A stretch of 64,000 bases of DNA. It comes from Effrenium voratum. Lineage: Eukaryota; Sar; Dinophyceae; Suessiales; Symbiodiniaceae. Numbering within the stretch: position 1 is the first letter of the stretch; the number at the start of each line of letters is the position of its first letter. The DNA is taken from positions 587,501 through 651,500 of the forward strand of contig CAUJNA010003816.1 in NCBI GenBank assembly GCA_963377175.1, written 5' to 3'. The notes below the pieces were generated by a model that was not told where the DNA came from, searched no databases, and worked only from the letters and a program-made list of their open reading frames with translations. Positions 29,804 to 34,699 of the stretch are shown piece by piece. The position numbers and the translations under genes were made by a program.

Positions 29804-32298
29804 CCTCCCTTTTTTCGGGGTCCTTCTTTTTGACGTATCTTAGACTTTCCAGCCCTTGGCATGCTAGGAAAAACTAGTGTTCTGCGGCCACTGAACATGC
29901 ACAAACCAACAAACAACTATGGCAACAGTTCAGTTTTGGTAAGGTCCGCTAGCGCCCAGCACTTGATATGGCAGCAAAAGACTTGTTTTTGCCCCCGCCA
30001 CGAATGAACCGAACCAAAAGACCCAAAAACACCACCAAAACTGTCACCCAACAAAAAGCCACAGTTCAGCTTTGGTTTTAGGACAGGTAGTGGAAAGAAG
30101 CCCCGCGGAGCTTCTTCCGAGTTCTTTGGGGCGGTTCCGGGTCCCGGCGCCGCCTGGTCCGCCAGCTCCCAGCACTTCGCCAAGGCCTGAGGCGGCAGCC
30201 GGGACCTCTCCAGCAGCGTCTGGGCCTCGGCGCCCTGCACGAAGCCGTCCTGCGTGGGACTGACGCGTGGGACCGACGCGCCTTTTTTGGGGGGTGTTTT
30301 GGGGGAGTTTTGAGGGTTTCCCAGGGGAAAACCTGCGGTTTTGTGGGGGAAGGGGGGGGGGTTATTGAGGTTTCCTTTGGGTTTTGCAGGGGGTTCTCTG
30401 AGGCTTCTCAGGGGTTTCCTTGGGGTTCTGTGGGTTTCTCTGAGGTGTCTTTGGGGTTTCTGAAGGTTTCTTTGCGGGGTTCTGTGGGGCTTCATTGAGG
30501 TTTCCTTTGGGCTTCTCTGGGGGTTTTTCTGGGGTCTGGGCTATCCCTGGAGTTTCCCACATTGCCTTGGGCTTTGTTTCGGGTTTCCTCGGGTTGCTGT
30601 TGGGCTTCAACCTAGGGGGACCAGAGCTGGGGACTCCAAAGGGTACCTCAAAAACACACAGCCAGTGGGGCGGGTCTCTTTGTTTGTACCTTCCCTTCCC
30701 AGTTGCCTAAGTTTCCTGGAGAAACAAATACACATCTTTCCAGTAGTGACACCTTCCCTGCAAAAACCAAGAAGGAAACAAAAGATCTGAAGAAAATGAC
30801 ACCAGAGTAGGTAGGTTCCATGCACCCGTCCAACATATGAAAACTGATGTTTCGGGGGTTGGTTTGGACTATTTCCTTTCAAAGGGACCAGAGCTGGTGA
30901 GTTCAATGACAGGAGGGTACCCTCAAAACACCTAGCAATTAATGTGGCGGATGTCAGCTTTCGAAGGTGCCCTTTTTATGAGTAGGTGTTCAATGGAAGC
31001 CCAAAGGAAAGCAAGCACTTTGTTTCTTCAGATGTTTGTTTTTGGGCAGGGTCCCCCCTTTTGTGGGTTGGTTTCGGGGGAAACCGAAGGAACACCAACC
31101 ACCTTTTTTTGATAGTTGGGTCGGTTTTTCTTTGAGGGTACCCCCCTTGTTTTGGATCTGTTGTTCTTTGAGGGTACCCCCCCTGTTGTGGTTACAAAGG
31201 AACACCAAAAGGAACACCAAATGTTTTTCTTGTGCAGGGGTCTTCTAAAGCAAAGCCAGACCCACTTTATCTTAAAGGGAATCTCCGAAAGTCCGAGCTC
31301 CGCCCGTCCTGGTCCCAGTCGGTCCGCTTGAAGAGGGACGCGTACTTCCGCTTCCTTATGTAAATGACCTACACTCCCGATCCCAATATGTCCCTTGTCA
31401 ATGACCGCAATACAGCTTTACTTTTATGAAGATATACCTTTCTCGACCAAGTAGTTAATGATGTTGTCCGCCTACCATTAACCACATGCAACCGTGGCCG
31501 CAAAGTACTTTGAACAGGGGTTCCACTTTTTGATTACCCCAAACTTGACTTGAAACCACTTTTACTCCTCCTTTTGGGGGAAATGAACCACCCCTGGGTT
31601 TAAACCTTGAGGTAATCAAAAAGTGGAGCCCTGACATCAAGGTTCAAACCTCAGGTCAAAATTGCTCTGTTGCAAGCACTGAGCATGGGCGTTTTTATCT
31701 CTTTTCAAGCTTAGCCAAAAGGCACAATTGAAACAAAAGGGACCACCATTAGGGTGAAATCGCCATTTGTGGGTGAACAACTTTTTTGCTGAGGGAAAAC
31801 CACCATTTTTGGGACATGTTGTGTGGAGGAAACCGCAATTTGTTGGGATCATGTTTCTTTTTTCGGGGGGGGGGGACTTCTTCTTTTCTTTTTGGTGAAC
31901 TACCATGTTTTAGGTGACACCCGCCATCTTTTTGGGGAGAGAAACCGCTATTCCTTTTGGGGGACCCCAGCAAAAAATATGTTTTTGCCTGGGTAGCAGA
32001 AAACAATGAGAACCCCCCCCCACAAAAAAAGGGGGAACTAATTCTGGGGAAGTTTGAAGACAAATTTGGCTTGGAGCAAAAGGCTACAACCCAACCAACC
32101 CAAGGAAAACGCTAAAGTCTCTTCATCTAACCCAACCAACCCCTTGATTTCAACCAAAAAGCTAAAGTCTAAAGATCCCACCTTCCACTCGGAGCTTCTC
32201 CCGGGCCGAGGGCGCCCAGCGCTCCGCCGTGAAGTGCCGCGGCGAGGCCGAGCGGGACGGTGCGCCGGGTGCGCCGTCGCCTGGGCCTCGCGATGGGG
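2440..32298 (-). CDS. EH-domain (Eps15/Ede1-like) endocytic scaffold gene, about 21 small exons
   Basis: This entry is the whole gene as I infer it; exons are listed separately. Along 30 kb of the minus strand, short GC-rich coding islands of 29-200 nt sit in AT-richer sequence full of dispersed repeats. The first five read through into a complete EH domain with paired EF-hand-like loops, the ASN-Pro-Phe-peptide-binding module of endocytic adaptors. Later islands encode DFG/GF-rich acidic segments, a DPF tripeptide, several coiled-coil segments and finally an NPF tripeptide, which matches the order seen in Eps15/Ede1-type scaffolds acting at clathrin-coated pits. That the downstream islands belong to the same gene is inference from strand, base composition and theme. 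A DIRS-like retroelement on the same strand lies in the intron between exons 5 and 6. Transcript evidence is needed to confirm connectivity. Confidence 0.6.
3129..3250. mobile_element. Diverged copy of the CTAGGTCCTCC MITE
   Basis: Ends CTGGGTCCTCC and GGGGGACCTAG, matching the intact copy's termini with few changes; the interior shares AGGTTAG..TAAGGG, TGTCTATTTTCAGTAGGGGAACCC and AAAGGGCACC-like blocks (compare 5,862-5,932). Confidence 0.65.
3262..3345 (-). CDS. EH gene exon 20 (possible)
   Basis: Reads EALTRRGAELQATLKTEEES then EPANPR. Short helical acidic segment in a GC-rich island. Borders and frame tentative. Confidence 0.35.
3645..3730. repeat. CAGTAGTG dispersed intronic repeat, second copy
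   Basis: Shares CAGTAGTGATAGATTAC, CTTTA(A/G)AACCAACAGGGGG and a following A-rich end with 19,055-19,135. Confidence 0.6.
4112..4222 (-). CDS. EH gene exon 19 with NPF motif
   Basis: Reads SLRLEMAGNPFGARHSNQYL, then EASCQDLEQGAEARIW. Asn-Pro-Phe is the peptide that EH domains bind, so the protein could bind itself or another copy. The other two frames close sooner or are Arg/Pro-rich. Confidence 0.45.
4549..4573. repeat. CT microsatellite
   Basis: Uninterrupted (TC)n in an EH-gene intron. Confidence 0.9.
5378..5478 (-). CDS. EH gene exon 18, coiled coil
   Basis: Reads MAFLALRSQILRQELGFLRT, then MAEGEEELISVLR. Amphipathic helix, GC-rich island in A-rich surroundings. Borders approximate. 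Confidence 0.5.
5834..5945. mobile_element. 112-bp MITE with perfect 12-bp terminal inverted repeats
   Basis: Starts CTAGGTCCTCCA and ends TGGAGGACCTAG, a perfect inverted pair, flanked by TAAA on both sides (possible target duplication). No coding capacity. It lies in an intron of the EH gene. Related copies are at 3,129-3,250 and 7,452-7,522. Confidence 0.8.
7262..7411 (-). CDS. EH gene exon 17, coiled coil
   Basis: From AACGAG|GCC the frame reads AMEKGLLEEKQRLSQLRDSR, then GQAHLESLALRRDRSHLTQA. Charged helical segment with leucine spacing; second coiled-coil exon in a row. Confidence 0.6.
7452..7522. mobile_element. Internally deleted copy of the same MITE
   Basis: Begins TAGGTCCTTAGAATAAGGGC and ends AAAAGGGCACTGGGGGGCCT; the middle third of the intact copy is missing. 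Confidence 0.5.
8125..8205. repeat. TTGGTGGCTTGGATTGGTGG dispersed repeat
   Basis: TTGGTGGCTTGGATTGGTGG followed by GGGACTTGAACCCCTGGTTC and TTGTAGA. Related copies at 2,858-2,935 and 32,510-32,585. All in introns or flanks of the minus-strand gene. Confidence 0.6.
8745..8857 (-). CDS. EH gene exon 16, coiled coil
   Basis: From GCTAG|GTGGAC the frame reads VDQLDGELRRLQELGASLEQ, then KLSQEAVDLEQLARQKK. Clear leucine heptads, typical of the central dimerising coiled coil of Eps15-like proteins. A GC donor (AAG|GCGCC) is likely at the end. Confidence 0.65.
9890..9995 (-). CDS. EH gene exon 15, coiled coil
   Basis: Reads EENVKHLNSVAKCDRSLAKM, then LRDEARTHR. Heptad-like spacing of L/V/A residues. 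The acceptor may be TTGCCGAG|GAG; donor not fixed. Confidence 0.5.
10678..10769 (-). CDS. EH gene exon 14
   Basis: 92 nt between ACTTAG|GCCTCG and CGTCCG|GTGAGT, a textbook GT donor. Reads LGGGDFGFGEMAEMGFEGLE then SQDMQPAARP. Again Asp-Phe-Gly with acidic/Met context, like exons 8 and 13. Confidence 0.6.
11884..11925 (-). CDS. EH gene exon 13: 14-codon DFG repeat
   Basis: 42 nt between GGAAG|GCGGAC and GGCGCG|GTGAGC. Reads ADFGDFGGMDFGGA: three Asp-Phe-Gly units in 14 codons. Both splice sites are visible and the exon is a whole number of codons. Confidence 0.6.
12752..12837 (-). CDS. EH gene exon 12
   Basis: 86 nt between CTTTTAG|CGAAAT and CGCCAG|GTACAG, an ordinary GT donor. Reads EIQPASGNLAEPASRSAKLI, then EALPTLAP. 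Ser/Ala-rich with helix propensity. Confidence 0.5.
14160..14305 (-). CDS. EH gene exon 11 (possible), helical
   Basis: Reads KVKLREQVAREIAQATQALH, then RSRQRMLEQVARVLCSVEVQ. Strong amphipathic-helix pattern, likely coiled coil. Base composition is less distinct from the surroundings than in other exons and the 13,640-14,000 interval nearby is also open in several frames, so this call is weaker. Confidence 0.35.
15072..15125. repeat. Dispersed intronic palindromic repeat, copy D
   Basis: Near-palindrome CTAAAAGTGAATGACTTTTA followed by GGACACCCAACCACTAAGCC. Lies in the intron between EH exons 10 and 9. Confidence 0.55.
15290..15414 (-). CDS. EH gene exon 10 with DPF motif
   Basis: From a GCCGAG|GGCG acceptor the frame reads ADFPGGDWREPSAEKDLDPF, then STAADFPATAKAP. 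DPF and DFP-type tripeptides are the classic AP-2 appendage ligands in Eps15-type proteins; their presence here fits the EH domain upstream. Donor not fixed. Confidence 0.5.
16371..16492 (-). CDS. EH gene exon 9
   Basis: Acceptor TTTGCAG|GGGG. Reads GGPGVLASGLGFDLTKKFGQ, then LRKKKDKAKDKLDFDTDVQ, a basic helical segment. An in-frame TGA follows at 16,368-16,370, so either the exon ends at DVQ with a donor or this is an alternative 3' end. Confidence 0.55.
17820..17975 (-). CDS. EH gene exon 8: acidic DFG/GF segment then Lys-rich helix
   Basis: Reads SGGPRPIVSRGLADLGNDAA, then SKFEDFGQFETEGFGEFPEK, then a KEKKEKKKTQGN tail. Four Phe residues spaced in acidic Gly context resemble short linear motifs for clathrin/adaptor appendages. 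Exact borders not fixed. Confidence 0.6.
18925..18990. repeat. Dispersed intronic palindromic repeat, copy C
   Basis: CTAAAAGCTTAACTTTTAGC followed by GAATGGACACCCAACCACTG. Matches 15,072-15,125 (CTAAAAGTGAATGACTTTTA then GACACCCAACCACTAAG). Confidence 0.55.
19055..19135. repeat. CAGTAGTG dispersed intronic repeat
   Basis: TTTCCAGTAGTGGTAGATTC then AACCAACAGGGGGAAA. Related to 3,645-3,730 (TTGCAGTAGTGATAGATTAC, AACCAACAGGGGGAAA) and more loosely to 30,715-30,790. Not coding. Confidence 0.6.
19255..19345 (-). CDS. EH gene exon 7
   Basis: After a TGTAG|GTGAGCC acceptor the frame reads VSLTPEPEPRNLDDGGFGGA and then EGAGEPRAKRSG. Acidic, Gly/Phe-containing, no fold expected; of the type seen in the disordered middle of endocytic scaffolds. 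Donor not fixed. Confidence 0.5.
19690..19822 (-). CDS. EH gene exon 6 (approximate)
   Basis: GC-rich island read as PLASFGTPGGAKGLDALGAD, then HGRSLPQATWRDVGGGFGGE. The Phe-Gly/Gly-Phe flavour matches the following exons. First recognisable exon after the retroelement. The alternative frames are Arg/Trp-rich and less protein-like. Borders not fixed. Confidence 0.4.
20560..21735 (-). CDS. Retroelement tyrosine recombinase
   Basis: 391 codons. N-terminal helical core-binding part (ARTRYEKARTRFLKHLRD), then the catalytic domain: box I GLLRTGELL with the first Arg, box II PYSLRRGGATFW, GRWQAAKTARIYRNE with the Trp and the Tyr nucleophile. Box II has Tyr in place of the usual His of H-x-x-R. The recombinase would integrate a circular DNA intermediate, the hallmark of DIRS-type elements. 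The last 80 residues (Gly/Arg/Lys-rich) are probably read-through beyond the real domain. It overlaps the RNase H frame by 16 nt. Confidence 0.85.
   Translation of the reverse strand: MVKAMKHVEGRSQRERAKIRKDLGSLKSLTVQPATRTRYEKARTRFLKHLRDAGIAIPKQKLLMDELVSDYIETLWSQGEGRALASDTLAGLQDLDPSLCHQMPQAWRLMKAWNSNEIPNRAPPFPESFLKAMVGRCLFKEHHSMALSLLVGFYGLLRTGELLSIQARHVSVSADHKTAVISLGWTKGGKRQGAAESCTITVWDVVRRLEQWVLSVPGGSYMCASPSTWRKTFNQLLADIRVTEVEFRPYSLRRGGATFWFQRHGQFDRLLVQGRWQAAKTARIYRNEGLAMLAEMRFSQSQLSAWVRLYQNALRSALPRLERASRRSTGGRGKRSKRGKKGWWLGCSGVSFSNGLEMAPERPSFFRLGGRARGGAGGDFLFLRLGGKGKS
21720..22385 (-). CDS. Retroelement RNase H domain (remainder)
   Basis: 221 codons from a non-ATG beginning, so this is a continuation and not a separate gene. 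HINVLELRAILSSVKWRLE carries the conserved RNase H Glu helix, RWIHLTDSLVCLHSL the third-strand Asp, and HTHQNPADRPSRR the C-terminal Asp with the usual NxADxxSR context. The first RNase H strand (TASDAS) lies in the previous frame ahead of the methyltransferase, so the methyltransferase is nested inside RNase H. The domain would degrade the RNA strand during reverse transcription. Confidence 0.75.
   Translation of the reverse strand: MGAGWWRRSFKAETAWLVYWLFFPLGLCAPRSLQDIVKSLTPGWSPTFQGVLLRPPLRAVRGTKVDASLQLVKKFLGVISIKGEDLLLQASTDVHVRFHRLRASIPSRLWRWKTVAGWTWKSHTDHINVLELRAILSSVKWRLEQRGQMHKRWIHLTDSLVCLHSLCRGRTSSRKLRRTLTRINCLLLATRSQPLWGYVHTHQNPADRPSRRGVRRKWLKQ
22320..22440 (-). pseudogene. Methyltransferase motif VIII segment in shifted frame
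   Basis: Directly after the pol stop, a different frame reads SPCRRPRLYWVDW, the typical motif VIII of C5-methyltransferases (RPR-x-YW). A one- or two-base shift near 22,434 would join it to the methyltransferase upstream. Downstream this frame closes within about 100 nt, so the target-recognition part is disrupted further. I read this as damage in the present copy; programmed frameshifting cannot be excluded. Confidence 0.7.
22434..24800 (-). CDS. Retroelement pol: reverse transcriptase plus C5-cytosine DNA methyltransferase
   Basis: 788 codons. Residues about 230-520 form the reverse transcriptase: RLIMNLIPLN (fingers), SEDIRCFFYLFQVP (motif A Asp), LPMGFLNSV (motif B) and RIYLDNFDF (motif C, with Asn where most RTs have the second Asp). 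After the thumb comes TASDASTTGGG, which looks like the first RNase H strand with its catalytic Asp. A C5-methyltransferase then follows: motif I GLFDGLGALRLA, motif IV GAGPPCQGVS with the nucleophilic Cys, and a motif VI-like MESV in place of ENV. The frame stops at 22,434 just before motif VIII, which is present in another frame immediately downstream. The protein therefore copies RNA and may have methylated DNA. Confidence 0.8.
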   Translation of the reverse strand: MAQEEGGEEVMKRRHSGEGSALEISPGGAGEAVDREGPPPGRPLAVQERLNAIKLRLPGLTLGEAGGCLVDLLDLFHVGMLHCKSQPMEGKSIFPLPLAIPSELSPAKHALLSAVCRSLNSLAGCTDPQGRSSHAGRMAVKQLAAAVEVCESWVEVFQDVNFSDFLRVKGIDYKGDEVKLAVNLSWERLAPALPDEVGKLNLAELCTLGTRFYVDHFEDFLVPSNEMSLGKPPRVFADAEEWPAICQGLMDKGICEVVPVDELFHIQGQPLLNGMFGVGKGEFVNGKETLRLIMNLIPLNRICRSVSGDVGTLPQISGMSAFVLEGSEVALLSSEDIRCFFYLFQVPPAWKRFLGFNKAVPEDLVPSSLTGRKCVLAAKVLPMGFLNSVSIAQHVHRNVIRSVDPLLLTGDQEIRKDKSFPASSRLFRIYLDNFDFIQKVDSQLAFRLEGRESPEQEAVRKAYESACLPRHPKKSVVSAERAEVQGAVVRGKEGVAYLRPEKVLKYMGLAVELIVWGRAGLKHLQVVAGGLVYIAMFRRPLFCALNCVWRHIEVLKQGGGKPQLLPPAVVAELVRFLCLVPLAQLDFRGELVGDVTASDASTTGGGICVTEGLTSYGVHASQASIRGEWPEPHDMCQVLTVGLFDGLGALRLACDALGLPMCGHISVESHAPARRVVESFFPGTVMWDDVRTVTEEVVLQWSTQFSSAGVVLIGAGPPCQGVSKLNADKKGALKDARSCLFAEVPRITALIRRCFPWCQVKFLMESVASMDDCDRHHMSEAIGFGLAC
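24770..26077 (-). CDS. Retroelement gag-like ORF
   Basis: 435 codons: an N-terminal globular part, a Lys-rich basic segment (residues about 155-235), an acidic serine tract, a conserved-looking helical part (GQLWDLEDGPLPPLSTMYFR onward), and a Gly/Lys-rich tail (KGGGKGKGEKGKDKG). Dinoflagellate retroelement gag proteins commonly have this shape, with basic tails that could bind RNA. Its end overlaps the start of the pol frame by 31 nt, a compact arrangement typical of retroelements. No Cys-His knuckle is seen in this frame. Confidence 0.6.
   Translation of the reverse strand: MGRTLLGAVAVWEEENWCWPSSIWSGWGYWMEETSVVGVVKGARIEGSSAYLDLLVEGTRSGRLLEYVSGTPEGRIRLHVCPPECEQELCEDGLVHGRVFREVVPTEAWMSNACRVEPDENRALREEAEKLRNAGAAGAHAPDENSYEPEAGDLEADRKKRKEAKEKRGKKKKKRVVLEGKKALKDVVGSTGLDPDPEVRKILLKRASRAVRKKRKRSDDSSGRASSSSKSEEEPEELFGCSTRPEEVGRRFPGVLAAEGIREMRASLLKNTGQLWDLEDGPLPPLSTMYFRQTLMSKMAPPMARETHTLCYGLDLLLQGRAAELGDLLVQRIKSLEGVAAGLHYSVMQKMELLPMDASRVARYTEVHDAARVARDEARALSAGSRAQGRGGSDSGWVPYGPRGRDEKGGGKGKGEKGKDKGRAKDWPRKKEEKK
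25941..26660 (-). CDS. Retroelement N-terminal gag-like ORF with zinc-knuckle-like cluster
   Basis: 239 codons. The N terminus carries a C-x2-C...C-x2-C cluster (PCPLCEGRYGTFRWCTVC at residues about 10-28), then a helical segment and a long Pro/Ser/Arg-rich tail with PRRRRRVGGGE near the end. It overlaps the next frame by about 136 nt in a different phase, so either a frameshift or separate initiation is needed to express both. It is the first coding frame after the right terminus. I recognise no named family; position and composition suggest a nucleic-acid-binding gag-like protein. Confidence 0.55.
   Translation of the reverse strand: MWRSWMGEQPCPLCEGRYGTFRWCTVCSSLEQLRFAVLRGFEREDSEELGRRIRDFSSTLLSWGARLQRQREGRTFDQVKAGGAGPSVPAGLGTLRPAEPAGPPPAGGDLEGTHSASSPATTSKAAPEVRRVSRTPERRRRKESKRSRSSGIPLPLLLGPVPLRNCLRRFRSWVPGGGRRTRYPSLSQRAAVIENGENPPRRRRRVGGGELVLAELDMVGLGILDGRNFCCGSSQGCPH
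27450..27660 (-). CDS. EH gene exon 5: end of EH domain and linker
   Basis: The junction completes SEF and continues LCLVHLVTCLLRG, then APVAELERPGGLPAPLQAAL, matching the last EH helix and the G.pLP..LP closing motif. A short EQLAREREESRSRSASP tail follows. Acceptor CCCGAG|GTTCC at 27,660 is clear; the donor near 27,450 is not, because the frame stays open into the intron. Confidence 0.75.
28575..28603 (-). CDS. EH gene exon 4: 29-nt microexon with second EF-hand-like loop
   Basis: Reads DRDGRLTFS plus two bases. It joins exon 3 as ADQ|DRDGRLTFSE, the usual second EH calcium-loop sequence. Acceptor TTCGCAG|GAC; donor TCCGA|GCCGG (GC). Only 29 nt long, yet it restores perfect frame and domain continuity on both sides. 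Confidence 0.75.
28803..28890. repeat. Dispersed intronic palindromic repeat, copy A
   Basis: AAAAGTTAACTTTT palindrome followed by a GGGTTTA-type segment, then AAGTCTAAAGATCCAACCCAA. Related copies at 29,155-29,265, 18,925-18,990, 15,072-15,125 and 32,445-32,500 share the palindrome or its flank (GG-A-ACCCAACCAC). Confidence 0.6.
29155..29265. repeat. Dispersed intronic palindromic repeat, copy B
   Basis: CTGCAAAAAGTATAACTTTT then a GGGTTAACTGGAA unit twice and CCCAACCACGAACCCAACC. Same family as 28,803-28,890. Confidence 0.55.
29765..29808. repeat. CT microsatellite
   Basis: (TC)n with one G interruption, in an EH-gene intron. Confidence 0.9.
30154..30249 (-). CDS. EH gene exon 3: core of EH domain
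   Basis: Exactly 32 codons beginning DGFVQGAEAQTLLERSRL and ending WELADQ. DGfvsGxEA, the xSxLPxxxLxxxW segment and W-x-L-A-D are the diagnostic EH core; the tryptophan belongs to the NPF-binding pocket. An AG acceptor (CACGCAG|GAC) precedes it and a GC donor (GACCAG|GCGGCG) follows it. This is the strongest single piece of family evidence in the gene. Confidence 0.85.
31309..31354 (-). CDS. EH gene exon 2: first helix and start of EF-hand-like loop
   Basis: Reads RKRKYASLFKRTDWDQ. KYxxLFxxxDxD is the typical opening of an EH domain. The exon ends at GGGACCAG, and the intron would begin GACGGG, a GA donor. The frame continues exactly into exon 3 (DWDQ|DGFVQG). Confidence 0.7.
32182..32298 (-). 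CDS. EH gene exon 1 (approximate)
   Basis: GC-rich island read on the minus strand as a Gly/Pro/Ser-rich stretch followed by SASPRHFTAERWAPSAREK. A GT donor (GAAG|GTGGG) closes it at 32,182 and an AG precedes it at 32,299. The W...E..K pattern resembles the residues just before an EH domain, but the phase of the join to the next exon could not be settled, so the frame is uncertain. No start codon was fixed; the true start may lie further upstream. Confidence 0.4.
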
Positions 32299-32333
32299 CT
32301 GGGCAGCGATAGATTCTCAGGAGTCCCTTAACT

Positions 32334-32422
32334 GGTGGCTTGGATTGGTGGTTTGGATTGGTGGTTTGGATTGGTGGTTTGGATTGGTGGTTTGGAATTG
32401 TGGTTTGGAATGGTGGTATGGA
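32334..32422. repeat. 14-bp tandem repeat GGATTGGTGGTTT(G)
   Basis: About six head-to-tail copies of TTGGATTGGTGGTT with minor drift. It looks like a local amplification of the dispersed repeat at 8,125 and 32,510. Confidence 0.8.
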
Positions 32423-32825
32423 TTGTCGCTTTCTGCTCCCTGGCTAAAAGTGAATGAGATTTAGTGGTTTGATGGAAAACCCATTAGTTACCAAAAAGTT
32501 CAAGTCCGGTTTGGATTGGTGGTTTGGGACTGAACCTCTGACTCTTGTCAGGGTAAATGAGAAACCTCCCTAACCACCAAACCACCAATCCACACCACCA
32601 ATTGGAGGGAAGCTGAGGTTCCCTTAAAAACAAACAGAGGAAAATAACAGAGACTTTGAAGCAAATGTAAGATGAAAGCCACAAAGTAATGCACTCACTT
32701 GTTGGGAGTGGTCAAGAAAAAGTCCCCGCACTTCTTGTTTACCATTGAAAAGTTGGTCTGTCCAAAGGGTACGTCCATGAACTCAGGGAGAGAGTTTTGA
32801 GGCGCCCTTTCTTGCACTGGAGAAA

Positions 32826-34245
<1,420 letters not shown>

Positions 34246-34699
34246 TCTTCTTGTCTCAACAGGATCTGTGGGACTCGCGGGCAACCTATTTGTGCGACTG
34301 TCTAGGCATGCTAAAACAAGAACACATAAAACAAGTTATTGAATTTGATGGCTTGGGGGCCACTTGCAAAATTCAATTTCTTGGGGCGAAGGATTTGGCC
34401 TTTGAGTTGCAAAGAGACAGGCAAAGTCTTTTTGGTATGGCATTTGTTCATTTGATTTGCCTAGATGTTCTGTCGGGAAAGACTTTCCGCCTTTGAGCAC
34501 CCTTAAACAGTCGCAGAACCTTGAATTCGGAACAACACATTCCTACATTTTCCAAAAAACCACTCAAGAACGGGCAGCCTCAAAAAAAACTCTCACCCAC
34601 AGACTTGTTGTTCACTCGGACGACCTGCGCCATGGGCCCATTTTATTATTTGGGTGCGGATTTATTTTGGGATTTTTTTTCGTTTTGTTTTGGGATTTT

